A program made the position numbers and the translations under genes. The notes beneath the pieces were generated by a model. It searched no databases and was not told where the DNA came from. It saw nothing but the letters and a program-made list of their open reading frames with translations. From the NCBI RefSeq assembly GCF_007860105.1, contig NZ_SJPU01000001.1, positions 2,501,700 through 2,565,699 of the forward strand: 64,000 nt of DNA, given 5' to 3'. Shown in pieces: positions 61,480 to 64,000 of this stretch (position 1 is the first letter of the stretch; each line of letters begins with the position of its first letter). This DNA comes from Allorhodopirellula heiligendammensis (GTDB lineage Bacteria > Planctomycetota > Planctomycetia > Pirellulales > Pirellulaceae).

Positions 61480-61977
61480 CGGCTTGGCATCGTCGCGGCT
61501 TCCGAGGTCGTGCAGTTCCATGACGAAATTGGTCATCTCGACGCCCTGACACGCGACCGTTTGTGCCGTGACAACCTGGAAACCTCGTGAGCGAAAAAAT
61601 GGCTTCGCCGTGATACTGGCGTGGGTCTGGATGAGCGTGATACCGTGCTGTTGGGCGGCTGATTCGATCGCATCCATCAACATGGTCGCGATGCCCTGGC
61701 GCTGGTGATCCGCAGACACAAATAGCCGATCCAAATATCCGCTGCGCGTCATGTCAGCAAATCCGACAATCACTCCGTGATGCTCGGCCACGTAAGCAAA
61801 GTTGTTCGCGAAGCGATGAAGCCACGATTCGCGATCCCGGCTCGCTGCGGCCCATGCATCCACTTGGCTAGGAGAGTAGTCACAGGAATTGACTCGCCGC
61901 ACCGTCTCATGGAAGAGTTGGCGACAGGGCTCACCATCGGCCGACACGAAATCACGAAGGTGCAGGGCTGGGTTCAT
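61423..61977 (-). CDS. GNAT family N-acetyltransferase
   Basis: 184 residues: LHLRDFVSADGEPCRQLFHETVRRVNSCDYSPSQVDAWAAAS, FVSADHQRQGIATMLMDAIESAAQQHGITLIQTHASITAKPFFRSRGF (motif A QRQGIA and motif B). Substrate unknown. The end overlaps the HD gene 3' end in a tail-to-tail arrangement. Confidence 0.8.
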   Translation of the reverse strand: MNPALHLRDFVSADGEPCRQLFHETVRRVNSCDYSPSQVDAWAAASRDRESWLHRFANNFAYVAEHHGVIVGFADMTRSGYLDRLFVSADHQRQGIATMLMDAIESAAQQHGITLIQTHASITAKPFFRSRGFQVVTAQTVACQGVEMTNFVMELHDLGSRDDAKPSATRTALTQELIQERLHE

Positions 61978-62412
61978 GGGGCGTCCTCGCGTTTACCGTG
62001 CGTTGTTCCAGTAGTCGCTTGCTTGGAAAAGTGGACTGATCCGACCGAAGCGTGCGCCGGAGGTTTTGGATGCAAGCCTCGAGGGTCGAATGATTCATCT
62101 GTGGGATAGAAGTGACAGTCTGACCGCAGCCAATCCGCTGTCAATTGTGGGCAGGCAAGTCGTTTCGAATCCTCGCCCCGTGGCGCGATGGCCTGCGGCG
62201 GGCAAAGCCATGAATCGTTACCGGGGCGCGGTCGACGCGGTCATAATTCATTATGATAGAGACGCTCCAACGGGAAGTGTCACCGGCTCAAACTCAGTCG
62301 GTCATGAACGGGCTGAACCGGGCCGATGAGCCCCAGGCGCGGCCAAATTGGCCTTCCCGATGAGAGCGGACCACTGATCAATCCATCACCACGTGAAAAC
62401 AGAGTAACCACG
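61978..62412. other. Intergenic, no gene recognised
   Basis: 435 bases. Frames such as plus 62066-62329 are not protein-like. The bacterioferritin promoter lies in the last part, with ACAGAGTAACCACG before its ATG. No repeats stand out. Confidence 0.5.
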
Positions 62413-62892
62413 ATGACGAAGACCCAGACGATCGAGAACCTCCAACGCGCGTTGTCGATGGAACTCACCGCCATGCACCAGTACCAGCTTCACGCCTGCG
62501 TGCTGGACGATTGGGGGATGGGTTTATTGGCGAGCAAGATGCGTGAAGAGTTGCAAGAGGAACTCGGGCATTCGGAGGAATTCCTGGTCCGCATCCTGTT
62601 CCTGAAAGGGGATCCGAAACTGGACATGGAGAAGACTCCAGTGCGGGCAACGACACTGAAGCAAATGTTTGAAACGGACCTTGCCGACGAGCAGGAAGCC
62701 ATCGAGTTTTATACAACAGCGTCCATCCAAGCGAGTGAAGACCGAGACATCGGCACCCGCCAACTCTTCGAGCGGATCGCCGTGGACGAAGAAGGCCACG
62801 CCAGTTGGCTGGAGCTGCAACTCGACCTACTCGAGCGCATGGGCGAACCCGCCTACATCGCCAAGCACATGTCGACCGACGCGTCCGAATAA
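62413..62892 (+). CDS. Bacterioferritin/ferritin-like protein
   Basis: 159 residues from ATG 62413. TKTQTIENLQRALSMELTAMHQYQLHACVLDDWGMGLLASKMREELQEELGHSEEFLVRILFLKGDPKL, TDLADEQEAIEFYTTASIQA, FERIAVDEEGHASWLELQL. The Glu/His diiron pattern (E..Q/H...EE..H, E..E..H) fits bacterioferritin-type four-helix bundles; a haem Met is not obvious. It probably stores or detoxifies iron. Confidence 0.85.
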   Translation: MTKTQTIENLQRALSMELTAMHQYQLHACVLDDWGMGLLASKMREELQEELGHSEEFLVRILFLKGDPKLDMEKTPVRATTLKQMFETDLADEQEAIEFYTTASIQASEDRDIGTRQLFERIAVDEEGHASWLELQLDLLERMGEPAYIAKHMSTDASE

Positions 62893-63254
62893 GCACAACA
62901 TACCAGCGATCCACGCCCCCACCCGCCCAGGCGTTCGCCCCCCCCGAACGCCGCACTACAACGTCAGAATTTTCGGCATGTACGATACATGCCGGCAAGC
63001 ATTTCAGCGTCTGCGCCAACTACCCGAAGCGTCGTGAGATCATTGGAACTGGCTGATCCTCATGTGGCCCAGTTGGCCCGCTGAGAATGATCCAATCTTT
63101 CCACATCTGTTCCACCTAGCTTTGGTTCACTTGGAACGGTGCTCCGGGACCGGCGTCCTTTGCCAAAGAGGGTTCGGCAGAAGGTCGCTGAGATCAAATC
63201 GGGCTCTTTCCCACGGCATGAGGACGAGGATCGAATTATCTCGAGAGTTGTCAG
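62893..63254. other. Intergenic, no gene recognised
   Basis: 362 bases between the ferritin-like gene and a convergent partial gene. C-rich in its first part. Only short patternless frames were seen. Confidence 0.5.
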
Positions 63255-64000
63255 TCAGCTCCAGGTTCCCTGGTGTTGGATAAGGTCTTTGAGCGAGAAG
63301 TACCCACCGTTGCCTTCAGCAGGACGCCAGAGGAAACCGTTCATGCCGTCGAAGCGAACTTTGTCACCCGATTCAAAGTGGAACCAAGCTCGACCTTTCG
63401 GATTCTCGGCGTCTTGGATTCTCGCTGAGTCAAGGCGAATCGAAAATGGTTTCTTCGTCGCTAGCAACCATTCCAGCAATCGCCACTCAGGCTCGGTTTC
63501 TAACGCAACTTCCGAAACGGATCTGGCCCGTTCCAGTCCCAGCCGCGTCGTCCAACGTCCTTGAGGCGGCATGTAGTCTTGAGCGGTGAACTCGATGTCA
63601 CGGTCCATTGGACGGATGGGGCTCAACCGATACAACACCATCATCTCGTTACGCCTCGCCGGCCAGGGAGTCGTGATCTCCGAACGCTCCACAAAATCGA
63701 ACGATCGAACGTCAGCCACAAGTCGGATGCCCGGATTGCCCAAGCTGGCCGGGGTGTAGATCGCTACTTGCTTGACGTGATGTTGACGCGGCTGTGTTTT
63801 GGCGTAGGGGTGGTAGTACAATCGCTCTGACACTACCCAATCGAGATGCTCCTGTGTTCCAGGTGAGCGCAGCGTTCCGATCAATACCGCTTCGCTGCCC
63901 GCGACCCGCCAATCTCTGGAACGCACGTCTGCCGAGTTCGCAATTGCTCGATCGGCCATCGACCATCCGCCTTGGCGAACCGCCGAGAGCAACCATCCTT
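63255..64000 (-). CDS. Partial hypothetical protein, 5' end outside the window
   Basis: The minus-strand frame stays open to the window edge (GWLLSAVRQGGWSM... before the first ATG/TTG), so the start is missing. The visible 245 residues (LIGTLRSPGTQEHLDWVVSERLYYHPYAKTQPRQHHVKQVAIYTPASLGNPGIRLVADVRSFDFVERSEITTPW, QDYMPPQGRWTTRLGLERARSVSEVALETEPEWRLLEWLL) are beta-rich then helical. I do not recognise it; restriction-nuclease-related proteins are one possibility. Confidence 0.6.
   Translation of the reverse strand, partial: GWLLSAVRQGGWSMADRAIANSADVRSRDWRVAGSEAVLIGTLRSPGTQEHLDWVVSERLYYHPYAKTQPRQHHVKQVAIYTPASLGNPGIRLVADVRSFDFVERSEITTPWPARRNEMMVLYRLSPIRPMDRDIEFTAQDYMPPQGRWTTRLGLERARSVSEVALETEPEWRLLEWLLATKKPFSIRLDSARIQDAENPKGRAWFHFESGDKVRFDGMNGFLWRPAEGNGGYFSLKDLIQHQGTWS

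Overview
The window looks like chromosome of a planctomycete, probably close to Rhodopirellula/Pirellulaceae. The reasons are the DUF1592/1588/1585 protein next to a DUF1552 protein with a twin-arginine start, the many formylglycine sulfatases and fucosidases, a proline-rich membrane protein with a prenyltransferase-like barrel, zinc-ribbon and leucine-rich-repeat lipoproteins, and GC-rich coding with loosely packed host genes.

Layout. 1-3.6 kb: host genes (DUF1592 family, DUF1552, a hypothetical, a small membrane protein). About 3.6-6.6 kb: a broken genomic island with a hypothetical gene, a small HTH gene, the C-terminal end of a large serine recombinase, a DndA-type cysteine desulfurase cut off before its active-site cysteine, and a divergent fragment resembling the phosphorothioation-associated methyltransferase. 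About 6.6-29.05 kb: a siphovirus-type prophage remnant. Its minus-strand morphogenesis operon runs leftward (terminase, portal, protease-capsid fusion, DUF2190, head-tail joining, tail tube, chaperone, truncated tape measure). Extra genes sit inside it: a HEPN protein, a PP-loop ATPase, an exported cysteine-peptidase-like lipoprotein and two plus-strand genes. Facing it is a plus-strand array of small genes (23.1-27.2 kb) organised in four units, each led by a closely similar ~100-bp leader and mostly closed by a terminator. A minus-strand DNA methylase / TGT-like / hypothetical operon lies at the right end.

The right prophage junction abuts the last ~50 codons of an ECF42-type sigma factor, followed by its usual YCII/DGPF partner genes. 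Beyond that are an initiator tRNA-fMet with a terminator; a fucose/sulfated-polysaccharide locus (35.5-45 kb: SMP-30-like protein, two sulfatases, GH95, GH29, a GH117/GH43-like protein); and ordinary host genes (EboE, CinA, RluA-type pseudouridine synthase, AlgH, PdxH, MiaA, GNATs, DinB, a potassium channel, DCC protein, HD hydrolase, a bacterioferritin-like protein).

The most unusual signal is the repeated leader module of the prophage early region: an inverted repeat, an ATGCRAA box about 33 bp further on, and a conserved CTTGATGTGT...CCATGGCTCATGTGT block 40-65 bp ahead of the first gene of each unit. Next come the Dnd-recombinase fusion, the methylase plus TGT-like pair, and a tail-chaperone extension that has no start codon of its own. 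The prophage looks non-functional: no intact integrase, repressor, replication or lysis gene was recognised, and several genes are joined by deletion. Family calls are from reading the proteins only; no database search was possible.
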